From Erythrobasidium yunnanense (taxonomy: Eukaryota > Basidiomycota > Cystobasidiomycetes > Erythrobasidiales > Erythrobasidiaceae): a stretch of 64,000 nt of DNA. The stretch spans positions 945,968 to 1,009,967 of the forward strand of contig BCJC01000006.1 in assembly GCA_001600175.1 (NCBI GenBank), written 5' to 3'. Position 1 is the first letter of the stretch. Every line of letters begins with the position of its first letter. This document shows, one piece after another, positions 20,676 to 32,353 of the stretch. Under the pieces are notes generated by a model that worked only from the letters and a program-made list of their open reading frames with translations, did no database searches and had not been told where the DNA came from. Position numbers and translations under genes: made by a program.

Positions 20676-22299
20676 CTATGGATCTACATGCTCTTCTCTT
20701 ATCCTCTGTCTCATCCACTTCCAGTCTCCCTCGGGCCTGACTTTCCATACCTCATATCGATGATTCGTCGTTTTCTGCGTTGGTAAACCCAAATCAGCGC
20801 AGATCACCTCCGGATATTGTTATCCTACCTCCTCATGCAAAGAATACTCTGTTCCAGCACCTCCAGCTCCCGGACTATCTCTGATATAGACAAGCGTGTT
20901 GATCCTACTGTGCAGCAGCGCCATACTACACAGCAAACACGGTTCATGCGTCATGAAGATCGTTAGACCTGTCAGAAGATAGTTGGAGTTCCTTAGACCT
21001 GGAGGCCGCGTATCGGTCCTATCAAGATTCGCAACGTGCGAGATGAGATTCATGACCGAATGCTCGAGAGGGTTCGCAGAAGACGTGCGCGTATCGTGCG
21101 CCTGCGATAGCAGAATAGGGAGACTTTCCGAAGAATGGTAATTATTGTCCCACGTCTCCGTAACTCGACATGCTATGCCCAACTCTCCCTTCTTCATTGC
21201 CGCATTGGCGTATTTCACGACTTCCGATAATTGCGCTTGCATCCAGCGGAGTTTTGGTTTTGTAAAGTATTCCTCTCTTTCTTTCGCTAGTACATCGGCT
21301 TTTACGGGGATCAGAGTAGTCGGCCAGTATTCTTTACTCCATTCTTTTTGCTGCGTCTGCGTACGTGCTGGATTTGCTGGAATGGACACAATGCTGATTG
21401 GTATGGTTCCATCATGTATCGGCGTCAGAGTGGAATTTCGGAACAGTTCTTCAAGCTCAAATCTGTCCGAGCCTTCAACTTCAGAGACAAGCACCTGGAC
21501 ATGCGGGGAATCGGGAGCGGGCTTCCGAATACGCTTGCAGTGTCTGAGATGGGGCATCGTGTCGAATCCTGCTGATTTGAGCAGAGACAGCAAGGCAGGT
21601 GACTCGTTCGGAAAGATAGTCGCGATGTAGACTTGGACTAGATGGGCAGGCAGAGCGTGAGCATTTGCGGGCGCACGTCTTGGATAGACTTCGATGAGGT
21701 GGTCACACACTGAGTTCGAGAGGCATATCCTCTGGTGAGAGTATGTTCGTAACGAGTTGCAGAGGAGCATCCTTGAGCGGTACGATGGGATCTTCCTCCT
21801 TCGAATGGGCTAGCTCGATACTGCTGAAGGAGTGTAGGACCTTGTCTTCTGTTTCTGGCGGTTCTACATCCTTGTTGAACAGCAGTTCTCCCTGCTGCCC
21901 AAAATGCACGCCGTGGCCGTAGTAGATGCACAGCTCTTCTCCCGGCAGTATGTCTCTCTTTGTAGAGTATCGGATAGTTCCTCTCTCCTTATCTAGCGTA
22001 TATCCTACATTCGGTGCATCGTGCAAGTGATTAAACAGGCTTCCCATTCCTAGGGCCAAAGCCATATCGCCATTGCGAGACCAAGTGAAGAGGTAGGATT
22101 CAAAGATAGTGGTTCGCAGTGTATTGTCATTGTACTGCGATGCTGGCACAACCAGAACTGGCGATTCTTCAACGACAGTATTTGCTGGAATATTCTTGCT
22201 CGCGAAAACACCTCGTCCACGTCCAGGCTGCGTTCGCACGCAGATAGCGTTGCTGCGGATGTATGTAGTAGCATCGTCATTGTCATCTCCCGTAGTCAT
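20676..22299 (-). CDS. TAD3: SET-domain protein fused in frame to tRNA adenosine deaminase subunit Tad3
   Basis: Exons 22299-21711, 21637-20829 and 20774-20676 join in phase (589, 809, 99 bases) for 498 residues. The N-terminal part is a SET domain: GRGRGVFASKNIPANTVVEE, then MGSLFNHLHDAPNVGYTL (the usual NHSxxPN is NHLHDAPN here) and LPGEELCIYYGHG. After a linker ending LSPEDMPLEL a 73-base intron with GTGTGT donor and pyrimidine-rich acceptor leads into IQVYIATIFPNESPALLSLL, a typical Tad3 N terminus. The deaminase part has HSVMNLI, with Val in place of the catalytic Glu as in all Tad3 proteins, and EPCLLCSMALLHSRI with two zinc Cys. The last exon, NHRYEVWKV, is the family's usual end. Tad3 pairs with Tad2 to make inosine at tRNA position 34. 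Without splicing of the first intron, only the SET protein is made (stop at 21703). Confidence 0.78.
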
Positions 22300-22371
22300 T
22301 GTCGTGTTTCTTCTAAGATTCTGTTCATTTGAGATGGTTTCCGTCAAGACGATACAAGCACAATCAAGAAG
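22300..22371. promoter_or_regulatory. 72-base divergent promoter between SET-Tad3 and GRASP genes
   Basis: Only 72 bases separate the two start codons, which point in opposite directions. Either both genes share a very compact bidirectional promoter, or the transcripts begin inside each other's territory. No known element stands out. Confidence 0.55.
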
Positions 22372-23617
22372 ATGGGTGCAGCAGAGTCGCGTTCGTTGAC
22401 TTCGACGTCTGCAGATAGCAGCATACGCGGGAGAATAGGCTTCCATGTACATCGACTGACATCCTCCCTCCAATCCCTCACTGACCTGATTGTTGCCAGG
22501 TTCTGCGCGTCGCTGATCACAGCCCGGCTGCTCTGGCTGGATTGGACGTCTTCTTCGACTATGTAGTGGGCTACCAGGGAATACCATTGACTGCAAACAT
22601 GGCCCAAGGTCAGCAAGGCATAGGCAATATCGAAGAAACACTCGCGAAAGTAGTGGAGGAACACGAAGGGATCGAGCTCTCATTGCAAGTATGGAGCAGC
22701 AAGCGCGGTGAACTGAGAGGTAGGCATACATAGCTAGTCAGTGGTCCGAGCTGAGCTTGTCTCTAGAAGTCACGGTCGTGCCTAGTCGCGACTGGTCTAG
22801 CGTGATAAAGCATCGCGCTTCAAACGGAGAAAGCGTGTCTGAAGTGAATCTCGACGAAGTGCAACCATCTCTACTCGGTCTCTCCCTGCGACTCTGTAAT
22901 CCTGATGGAGCGCTGGAGAAGGTAGGCGTCTTTAACGAGACCATCGACCATTGCTGAGTATGATCGCAGGTATGGCATGTCCTGGAGATACTGGAAGGGT
23001 CACCCGCCGAATCAGCTGGCCTCGTTCCCTTCGGCGATTACATCCTCGGCTATTCAGGCGGCGTCTTGCATAAAGAGTCTGACTTCTACAAGCTTATAGA
23101 AGAACACGTCGACAAACCGTTACGGCTCTTTGTCTACAACAGCGACTTTGACGTGACGAGGGAGGTAGTTATTGTGCCTAATCGAGCATGGTCTACGAAT
23201 ACGCTGGGCGGATCTGGAGAGGGAGGGTTGTTAGGATGCGGAGTTGGATACGGAGTACTACATCGTATACCAAAGCCACAAGGACGGCCGGAAGGCCAGG
23301 GCAACAGTGAAAGCGCGTCTCAGGCCGGGCAAGCGCAGGCGCAGCAACAGCGGTCAAATGTGCTAGCAGCCACTTCTTCACCTTCTCAAGCAGTACCCAA
23401 AAGAATGACAGCATCAGTCGCGCCTTCCACGCCTCCCAAAGCATCAGCTTCCATTCGCCAATTCCCATCAAACAACAGCAGTCCAAGCAAATCAGCGTAT
23501 TCTTCGGCACCTCCTTTTGGACTAGCAGCTCCACCGAGAAGCCCTGCGCGGAGTGCAAGTCCGAGAGGCAGCTTCGCAGAAGGTATTAAGGAAGAAGAGG
23601 AGGAGAATTTGGCGTGA
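22372..23617 (+). CDS. GRH1: Golgi reassembly-stacking protein (GRASP/Grh1-like)
   Basis: Peripheral membrane protein of the early Golgi and ER exit sites that tethers membranes and serves unconventional secretion. The N terminus MGAAESRS offers Gly2 for lipid modification, as in animal GRASPs. After an intron starting at the Val of GFHV the first PDZ-like domain reads VLRVADHSPAALAGLDVFFD and YVVGYQGIPL. The second PDZ-like domain has LLGLSLRLCNPDGALEKVWH, SPAESAGLVPFGDYILGYSG and CGVGYGVLHRIP. The C-terminal 120 residues are Ser/Pro/Gln-rich and low complexity, as expected for the regulatory tail. The match in order and spacing to the GRASP core is very good. It ends in an acidic EEEEENLA. 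Confidence 0.92.
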
Positions 23618-23931
23618 TGAGACGGTTTATTCGAGCCTTCTTGACTTTCCATGCAGTGTAGAGTGTTGTGTTACATACTTCTCATCTCGCAGTATGCATC
23701 CGCTGCAACGTCGTTCTTGTTATGATTTAGCGCGTCTCCTTTTGTCTTGCTTAATCCCATCCGAGACACACTTTGGAACGCCTCTCCTTCTCTCTTGACA
23801 TACTGCTACGACAACGTAGCGCAAGCGCTGCGTCGCTTGTCTCATTTGTAGCCCTGATATAAAACTCGGACCTTGAAGAGAAAATCCTTCAAATCGCTAT
23901 CACTTTCGTCCGTTTTTGCTAGCGCAGCAGC
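23618..23931. other. intergenic stretch before TMA23-like gene
   Basis: About 310 bases between two genes on the plus strand. It should hold the GRASP terminator and the TMA23 promoter. No supported gene is visible. Confidence 0.45.
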
Positions 23932-24922
23932 ATGGCCTTCTCACCAAGCACCTATCTTACATCTCAAGGCTGGTCAGGCCCTGGCAATGGATTACAAAAA
24001 GGCGGCATCAAGAAGCCCGTGACGGTTGCTCACAAGACAAACTTGAAGGGAATAGGCAAGGAGCGCGATACTGGCTATGCATGGTGGGACGACGTTTTTG
24101 CGCTGGTTGCGAACAAAGGAAAGGGCGGTCAGGTATGTTTCTGGTTCTTTGGTCGTTTGCAGGAGATTCTGAACAAATGATCTGATTCTGCAGGCAAAAG
24201 ACCTCAAGAGGACATCTACGGGCATCTATAGTCACCTAGCACCATCTACAAGCGGAACCGCGACGCCTGTCGATCTAGAGACCCTATCTTCGAACGGGAC
24301 TCCCTCTTTTTCCTCTGCTTTTCACACGGATATCATCGGACAAGCGAAACTCGAAGCTACACGGAGAGAGTTCTATTCCAAGTTCTTGAGAGGGAGGACG
24401 CTGGAAGGTTCCTATGACTCGCCGCAGGAGGCGCAGGAAAAGACACCTGCACCCGTGCAAGAAGAGCAAGAGCAGGATAAGGTAGAGCTCAAGAGACTGA
24501 AGAGGGAGCGCAAAGAAGAACGAGCACGTAGACGAGCGCAGAAAGCAAGTGTAGAGGCAAGCCCTGCAGGAGCAGCGGGAAACGGACAAGCAGAAGCTAG
24601 TACTTCGCAACTACCACCTCCTCCCAAGCAAAAGAAGGAGAAGCGTAAGAGAGACAAGATAGAAGACAATGTTGTCTCTTTTGAAGATCCTTTGGCACAA
24701 GCTCTATCGTCGGATGCCAACACGATCCTGGATGTATTGGTAGTACAAGGGAAGCGCAAGAAGCGCAAGCGAGACAAGGAGGGCGTAGAGGCATCAGATG
24801 CACAAGAAGAATCTGTGGTGGACAAGCTGGAGGCGCTGCGACCGCAAGCTGATGAAGAGGCAGCGCGTATGGCCCAGAAGCTCCGCAAGGAGGAGCGTCG
24901 GCGCCGGAAAGCTTTGGAGTAG
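23932..24922 (+). CDS. TMA23: G-patch nucleolar protein, TMA23/GPATCH4-like
   Basis: Two exons. The N terminus reads YLTSQGWSGPGNGLQKGGIK, then KPVTVAHKTNLKGIGKERDT and GYAWWDDVFALVA, which is the short G-patch of yeast Tma23 and human GPATCH4 including the WW before the fold ends. G-patch proteins activate DEAH helicases, and Tma23 works in ribosome assembly in the nucleolus. The second exon, after an intron of about 70 bases, is charged: LKRLKRERKEERARRRAQKA and two KKRKR-type clusters separated by acidic stretches, a nucleolar localisation pattern. The protein ends KLRKEERRRRKALE. The start is the only ATG ahead of the domain. Confidence 0.87.
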
Positions 24923-25089
24923 CCGTGATGCTGTGATAGATCTCGAAGAAGCTCGTAGAACGATGTTGTTGTACGATTACAAGTCACGTTTCATAGTGGC
25001 CGATTCGTAATCAACCTTTCGAGGTCTTTCTTTCCTTTCATCTCGCTTCTTTTCTTCTTTCCAGCTTGATCTCTGCGCCTATAAGCAAG

Positions 25090-28000
25090 ATGCTACGCTC
25101 GTTTGAAGGGCAGACGCGCAGTCGGCCTACCATCAACTTGGGCGGAGGCTCGTCATCGAGCAGCGCATCGACTTCGCTGGATCCTGCAGAACGGGCTCGC
25201 AGGGAACGACAGGGAAGAGATGAGCATCGCAGACAGGATAGAGCAGCGAGGAAGGTGCAAGGATGGTGGAGGAGCAGAAGAAGCGCCCAAGCGACCAGAG
25301 ACCAGCTTCGCAAGACATGGGATGCCATCGACCTTTCTACGTCTAATGTCAGCGATGCTGTTCCATATACTGCCCTCCTAGCTGCCTTCTTCACTCCTTC
25401 CAACAAAGCTGACGTCGCAAGGCTCGCTATCTGGTCACGCACAATGGCAGTCGGCAAACCGCAGATCTATCTGTTCCAGGTGTTTCATCAAGCCGCTACA
25501 ACGTCTACAGATGTACTCACTCGCTGGTGCTTCATTGTCAAGCGCATAGCAAGCATCCTCCTCAAGCAAGCGCCTACGTAAGTCTCGGTGCAGCATCATC
25601 GCAATGGCCTATGCTTACATTTACATTATATCCCCCAGTCTTCCTTCTGTACCTCTATTCCTCGAGCTCGTCCGCCAGCTTCTCGATCCGGCAAAGTACA
25701 AGGATCTCGGGCTTCCGGCTACCTACCAGGACTTTCCAGCGCAACTGGCAGAGTCTCTCATCCAGAAGGGCGCATTCCAAGACATCCGAAAACATGTACT
25801 CGCATTCGTAAGTCTCCTTTCTTCGATCCTAGCTGTGTCTCTGCTAATTGGCGTCGTGCAGCCTCTTAATAGCAAGCCTCTGCCGATCTCTGCAGGCCCA
25901 AGCATGGCTATCGCTCTGTCACTCGTGTCTCGCTTGCAAAATACACCGTCATACCATACAGCTCTCTCGCTGTTCACCCAGAATATCCTCTCCATCCCCT
26001 CTCTGGCTTCATCCGCCCGACTACCGAATCCATCCCTCAATACTCTCACATCCTCTTCTGGGAACCTTCCCTACTTCGATATACTGGCGCAAATTGCAGA
26101 AGCGCACAATAAAGGCAACTCCAGCCAAGCGATCGGTTCAGCGTACCTACTCGCGAATTTGCTCAATATAGGAAAGAACCGTATCATCTCCTCGGTGCAG
26201 GCGGCCGCGAAGAGTGCGAGTACTACTGCCGCCCAGCCTGTACCGCTCACTTCCAAGGATCTTGTCGCATTATTAGCAGGATTGCAAGCGTGTTTGGCGA
26301 GCGTGCCGAGCGAGATCCTAGCGAACTCCTCGACAAGCTTTGATGGGAAGGGAAAGTCGAGGGAGACCGCTATCGAGATCCCATCAACTGAGATCGATGA
26401 TCTGGGGGATATTCGGATGTCTGACGCAGGTGCTGGTGGAAGTGTATCATCGGCATCTACAGCCAGATTAGACCCCGCTACATACACTTCCATAAAGACA
26501 CTCATTTCAGAAACCTTCCTGTCATCTCTTATATCTCTTTCTACTCGATTCTCCGCTTCTAGCCGTCCAGCATTGTCATCCTTCCTCGTAACGCTCCTCC
26601 ATCGGTGGTCAAGCGAACGCGATCATATCATCAACACCTTAGTCTATTCAGGTTTAGTCGGTGCTGGAAAAGGTCTACTTCGGGAGATCTGGAGAGGCTG
26701 GATCCGGTCTTCGGCTTTGGCGAAAGCCATCAGTAGCTCAGACAGCAAGACCGGCTCGAGCGCCACAAATACAATTCTTAACTCCCTCCAAGATCCCAGA
26801 TACGCAGCGGAATGGCCGCATGTCATACTGTTGGCGGAGCTGTATACACGATGCTTGCTCACGCTCGGAGACGACGAGTTCTTCTCATCAGCTTCTGCAG
26901 GAGGGGCAGGCCCGAATGCGGCAGCTGTCAATAGCCGCAATCCGTTGACTATCGATGAAGTCATTGGTCTAAGCTCGCTCTTCAGAAATATTGCATTCGC
27001 GCTGTATTGGCAGCCGGAGGTACTCAAGAACGCGAAAACTGGTGCAGACAACAAGGTTGCAGGAACTCCAGTCACTCTGGAAGCACTCAGGAAACTGTCT
27101 ACAAGGCTGCTTCAGGTTATACATGCCAGAGAGTAAGTATCATCTCTATAAACAATACTTAGACCGGCTTGCTCACAGGACATGTTGCCATCTTTTAGCT
27201 CACGTCGCCAATTTACTCCCAACAACCACTGGATCATGACTTCTCAGATGGATCTGCAGTCCTTCATCGAATCAGCCATCTTGGAGGATCAAGCTATTGA
27301 TAACGATAATGACTCAAGAATGCCATCCCAAGCTGGCGGAGAAGACAGTGATGACGAAGACCTGCCAAGACCACATGCTACTCTTCGTCGAAATCTGCCT
27401 AGCAGACGGCAGATGGCTTATCTAAGTCCACGTCTTGGGGTGCTGAACAACAGTATGTTCTACTGTCTCTAAATTCCCAAATCTGAGCCTGTTGGCTAAC
27501 ATATCGTTCTCTGCTGTTTGTAGTCCCCTTCGTGATACCCTTCGAGACGCGAGTATCCATCTTTCAGCAGTTCGTCATGAATGACAGAGCCAGATTAGGT
27601 CTGAGCGCGAACAGTCATCGAGGCTTTGACGGACGCAGAGTTGCTGCTGCCGCCACGATCAGACGAGGGCACGTAGCAGACGATGGCTTCGCTACCTTGA
27701 ATGGCCTGGGCAGCCAGCTGAAGGAGCGTCTGGCAATCCGATTCATCGACCAGTATGGACAAGAAGAAGCTGGAATAGATGGAGGCGGCCTGTTCAAGGA
27801 GTTCTTGACGAGCCTTAGTAAAGAAGCTTTCGATATTGATCGAGGTCTCTGGCTCGAGAACGAAGCTCACGAGCTTTATCCAGCTTCGACAAGCTACTCA
27901 AGGGATCGTGAGTTCTTCAGAAGATGTCTGTTCCCCTTAATGGCTAATCTTCTGCATAATTGCTTCAGCCTTCTCATTGCAATGGTATGCATTCCTTGGT

Positions 28001-28835
28001 CGCGTTATGGGCAAAGCGTTATACGAAGGTATTCTCGTCGACGTGCCATTCGCCCCATTCTTCCTATCAAAGTGGCTCGGCCGAGCTAGTGGATTCGATG
28101 ATCTAGCATCCTTCGATCCCGAGCTATACAGGGGTTTGGTCCAGCTCAAGAACTATCCTGGGAGTGTCGAAAAGGATATGTCACTCAATTTCGCTGTTAC
28201 AGATGATGGTGAGTCTGCGTTTCAACCGTGACTAGACACTTCGTCTAACACTATGTGCAGACTTCGGCGTTAGTCGCACCATCGAGCTTGTGCCGAACGG
28301 AAGCAATGTCGCAGTCACGAACGAGAATCGAATATCCTACATCTACCGTATATCGGACTACCGTCTCAACAAGCAGATTGAGCGGCAATGCTCTGCTTTT
28401 TTCTCCGGTCTCTCCGACTTGATAGATCCTAAATGGCTACGTATGTTCAACCAGGTCGAATTGGGTCTGCTGGTCGGAGGAGCGGAGACAGCTATCGATA
28501 TCGACGATCTCCGTCACAACACAGTCTACTCTCGAGGCTTTGACGAATCTCATCCGTCAATCCAATACTTCTGGAAAGTCGTCAACGATTTCAGCCAGAA
28601 CGACAAGAAAGCACTCATCAAGTTCGCAACTTCCTGCCCGAGACCGCCTCTACTAGGTTTTGGGCAGCTCAATCCCAAGTTCGCAATCGGAAATGGCGGC
28701 AGTGATGAGAGCAGATTACCTAGCGCGAGTACCTGCGTGAACCTTCTCAAGCTACCTACCTACTCTCATCCCGAGACTCTGAAAGCCAAACTCAGAGCTA
28801 GTATCAATTCCGGTGCAGGTTTCGACCTGTCGTAG
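25090..28835 (+). CDS. HUL5: HECT E3 ubiquitin ligase, HUL5/UBE3C-like
   Basis: A long multi-exon gene. The N terminus MLRSFEGQTRSRPTINLGGG is followed by an IQ-like basic helix AARKVQGWWRSRRSAQATRD, the layout of Hul5 and UBE3C/UBE3B. A long helical middle part follows. The HECT domain occupies the last 350 or so residues: PFVIPFETRVSIFQQFV, GIDGGGLFKEFLTSLSKEAF, WYAFLGRVMGKALYEGILVD, ELVPNGSNVAVTNENRISYI, FSQNDKKALIKFATSCPRPP and finally STCVNLLKLPTYSHP, where the Cys (codon 28734-28736) takes the ubiquitin thioester. Hul5 works at the proteasome to extend ubiquitin chains and clear misfolded proteins. All catalytic landmarks are present, so it should be active. Confidence 0.9.
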
Positions 28836-28940
28836 TATCAGTCACAATGCAATTTCGTTATAAGTGTAGCATTACCGTCATAGCAGTAGTAGTTGCAAAG
28901 CATGCTCAGCTTCCTCTTCTGCTGACTAACACGCGACTCC

Positions 28941-30068
28941 ATGCAAGTCTTTCGAAAGCCTAGCTGGCTTTTCGCTGCTGGTCAGAGGTGTCTGTCCTCG
29001 TCTTCAAGTACCCTCACTCCTGTGTCGCTTGTCTTCGACCATTATGCTCCTCCTGAAACATCAAGGAAAGGCCCGCTTGTGATTTTGCATGGGCTTTTTG
29101 GAAGCAAGCAGAACTGGCGTTCGCTGTCAAAATCGCTAGCTCAGAGAACGTACCGTGATGTCTATGCGCTGGTACGCCTCGACGCTTCTCCAGCATCGCA
29201 CAAAACCTGGCTCAAAAGTCGATTCTTGCTGGCGTTCTGCAGGACCTCCGGAATCACGGCAACAGCCCGCATCATGAAGGCATCACGTATCGTCATTATG
29301 CAAAAGATATCTCTGCCTTTTTCGAACGCGAGAAGCTCGAGAAGGTCACTCTGCTTGGACACTCAATGTACGTTGCGAAAGAATCCTCTTCAAGCGATAC
29401 GGTAATTTCTAACAATTCTCTTCTGTCTGCAGGGGCGGGAAGGTAGCAATGGCGCAAGCACTCATCGAGCCAGACAGCCTGGAGAAGCTTATCGTCGTCG
29501 ACATCTCGCCGGCAAGGGGAAAGATATCTGCAGATTTCGCAAAGTATACACATGGCATGCAAGAAGTAGACGACGCAAGAGTGAGAAGTAAGAAAGAGGC
29601 GGATGTCATTTTGCAGAAATATGAGCCCGTAGGTCCCGTTTTGCGAGATTGCCTGAGTAAGCTGAAGATTACTGTTCACAGAGTCTTCCCATCCGTCAAT
29701 TCCTCCTCACTAATCTCATACAGGACTCGAAAGAGTCACCATTTCGGATACGACTGCCTCTGAGTATCCTGCTGGAGAGCATCGAGGATATTGGCGACTT
29801 TCCATATCTGCCTGAAGACGGTGTGACGTTTACGAAGCCCACGCTCTTCATCAAGGGGTCGGAGAGCAAGTACATTAACTCGAAGAACATGCCTGTCGGC
29901 CAAGCGCTGTTCCCGCAAAGTCGGCTAGAGACGATCCAGGGTGTCGGGCACTGGGGTGAGTCCGCCCGTCCTGACTTGCGGAGTAATGACTGAAGGATAG
30001 TTGCAGTCCATAGCGAGAAGCCGAAGGAGTTCTTGGATCTCGTCGAGTCGTTCTGTGCCGAAGCGTAA
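28941..30068 (+). CDS. IMO32: mitochondrial alpha/beta hydrolase, IMO32/ABHD11-like
   Basis: Multi-exon gene. The N terminus MQVFRKPSWLFAAGQRCLSS is a mitochondrial-type presequence. The hydrolase fold begins GPLVILHGLFGSKQNWRSLS (oxyanion region HGLFGS), continues NHGNSPHHEGITYRHYAKDI, and has the nucleophile elbow GHSMGG, split by an intron after GHS. The late acidic and His residues fall in FIKGSESKYINSKN and GVGHWVHSEKPKEF, giving a full Ser-Asp/Glu-His set. ABHD11/Imo32 proteins are matrix hydrolases linked to protection of lipoylated enzymes. The closest families are bacterial YbfF-like esterases; the presequence argues for the mitochondrial member. Confidence 0.87.
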
Positions 30069-30154
30069 GGCCGATATCGCTTTTGGATGCCTCTGCCGTT
30101 CGCGAGCGCCCCAAAAGGTCGCAGAGAGAACTACGTGTGGAGTCATGACGCTGA

Positions 30155-32022
30155 CTACCGCTTCACGATAACGCCCGGCGGCCTACGCAGGCTTTTCAGG
30201 GAGCTAGCTGAGGAAGGTGGAGACGCTAAAGAGGGCGATGGAGTGACAGCACATCTCATCAGCTTGGTAGCTGGCTTCATCCCAAGAAGGTCGCTAAGGA
30301 CAAAGTCGCCTTTGCCCGATTTCTTTTTGAGAGTGACTGGCACGCGGTCGTCGAACTCCGCTGCGCGCTTGTTCTTCGTGGAGTAGGCAGCGGAAGTCTC
30401 GCCTGCTTTGAAGAAGCGGAGAAGCATGAGAGGGTGTTTGTCGGGCAATGGGGGCGCAGCTGGGTCCTCTTTGTGGTGCGGCATGACCCTGTAGAATGCG
30501 GGAAGTTGTCTAGCCTCGATATCTATTCCTGCTGGGATATTGATCATTGTCTCACGGTATTCGTCCACTGCAACATCGGAGTCGTAGTCCACGTCCTGCT
30601 GTACGCTGTCTCGCGGTTCAGAGCTGCCAGAAGCTTGCTTCTTTGTGTGGGAATCACCACTCTTCCTTCTTCTCCCACTGACCTTCTTCTTCCTCCAAGT
30701 CGCATCCATCTTGCTCATGCTTAGCTCGGCTTGCAGGACCGACTTTGACGCCTCGAACCCTCCCGCTTGTTCATTGCCATCTTCGCGTAGCAAATTGGCT
30801 GCAATAGGCGCAGTCGTATACACTTTGCCGAACGCGTGGTGCGAAGCTGTAAATGGGTTATGTTGGACGGGTAATCGCGGATCGTGCAAGCGGGTTTCGT
30901 CCAGCCTGGTAAGATCCGTGATCAAGAGAGAAGGAGGTATCGACTCGTTAGGCAGAGTTTGGATTGCTTCGGCACTATCGTCTTTGACTAGAGGCGCGAG
31001 AGCGATCTGTCGCAATCGAAGATAGATGGTGTCCAAGCCTTCGTCGACGAAGAGGGATCGATGCCTATCCATAAAAGCAGGGAAGAAGGGTGGAGAATGT
31101 GGAGCGGCCTGGCGCAAGATGTTCCGTGCCTCTACGCACGACGTGTTGCGGAGGTCTGGCAAGAAACTGTCAATCCGCAATACAAGACTGGCGAGCTACT
31201 GCACCCACCTATCATCTGTAAACTCGGGAACTTTGCTAGCTTGTCTATGGATCTATCGGTTATCCTCCTGCATCCGCGCAAGGAGAGGATCGAAAGCCTT
31301 TCGAACACGTCTGCTGTTTCACCCACGTCTCGCGCAAGAATGGTGACGCTGTTGTCGTCGAGCAGGGAGATATTGTCTAGACGCAAAGCGACCAGTGTCT
31401 CTGCCAGACGAGTCCGAATCTTGTACATGTCTTCCGGCGTGAAAGCAGTGTTGGAAAGGTCTAGGAAGGTGACGATGTGAGGAGGTAGGAAGTTGTTGTA
31501 GGACTCGAAGATATTGAGAGGCTGGAGCTGAGGCTCATCGTCAAATACAATGCCTTTGAAACACTTGAAGCCAGTAGGTACATCCTGCTGGGTCTGGCAG
31601 ATGCGCTTCCAGACAGAGAAGGGTACATCATCGCCATAGACTTGCTGTACGCGGGAGACGAGCTGCTTGACGAGGTGCGACGGGATATCGACTTGCGACA
31701 GCTCGTCCAGGACTGCTTCTTCGCCTATCTTCGACGCGACCGCGCGTAAACAAGCCTTGACGAGCCCAGACGTCGAGCCAGCAGCTTCGCCATCAGAAAT
31801 CTTGCTGAGATAGGGCACTATTGGAGCACTAGCAGCCTTTGCGGCGGCCTCCTTGTCGAGAAATTGTCGAGAGATTCGACGACGAGCTGGCGGAAGGACA
31901 GCGTCCTTGTGTCCCAGGCCGTCACCAGACAGCTGCCATCCTGACATCGCATCTTTGCTGACATCTGACTTGGTGTTCAGCTTCCTCCTCTTGTGCTTCT
32001 TCTGCTGGCCTATCTGCTCCAT
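30155..32022 (-). CDS. leucine-rich-repeat-like protein, nuclear-type signal, unknown function
   Basis: Two main exons split by an intron near 31205-31165. The N terminus MEQIGQQKKHKRRKLNTKSD has a strong basic cluster of nuclear-signal type. The middle has irregular leucine-rich segments: FLDLSNTAFTPEDMYKIRTR, LVALRLDNISLLDDNSVTIL and LSILSLRGCRRITDRSIDKL, the last being a typical F-box-protein-like LRR turn. The second exon is mostly disordered and basic, with RKKKVSGRRRKSGDSHTKKQ, and ends LRRPPGVIVKR. No F-box is visible. It is convergent with IMO32, with the stop codons under 100 bases apart. I cannot name the family. Confidence 0.65.
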
Positions 32023-32353
32023 TTGGAGCTGGCGATACCGCCAAGGATTTTTGGCGAAGAAGAAGTTCTCATTAACCTAGTTACTGTGCCGTATCTGCAA
32101 AGTATCGCCCTTATGGGTCTCTTCTGTTTCTCACCGGTTCACCTGCGCCCGATCTTGAGGGGACGGGCCGGCATTTGAAAGGCAATAATCTTGGCCCACA
32201 GCCTTTCGAAGCACTCAGTTGCGCCGTACCGCAATGTGGATGCTGTCTCTTTCCCCTGTTTCCTTCAGTTTAAAACGCAGTTACAGCCGAAGATATATCG
32301 CAGCAAGCTCAGCCCTTTTCTTATACAAGCTACCCACACATACAAAAGATACA
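32023..32353. promoter_or_regulatory. gap between divergent LRR gene and first secreted-protein gene
   Basis: About 330 bases between two start codons pointing apart. It should hold both promoters. No supported gene or repeat was seen. Confidence 0.45.

Noticed and set aside
20301-20786. Plus-strand open frame of 161 codons opposite J-like gene E and the Tad3 end
   Set aside because: It overlaps well-supported exons of two genes on the other strand and shows no recognisable motif.
21703-21770. Tad3 starting at ATG 21770 as a separate gene overlapping the SET gene
   Set aside because: That reading adds a basic N terminus not found in Tad3 proteins and needs same-strand gene overlap. The 73-base intron gives the family N terminus exactly and is preferred.
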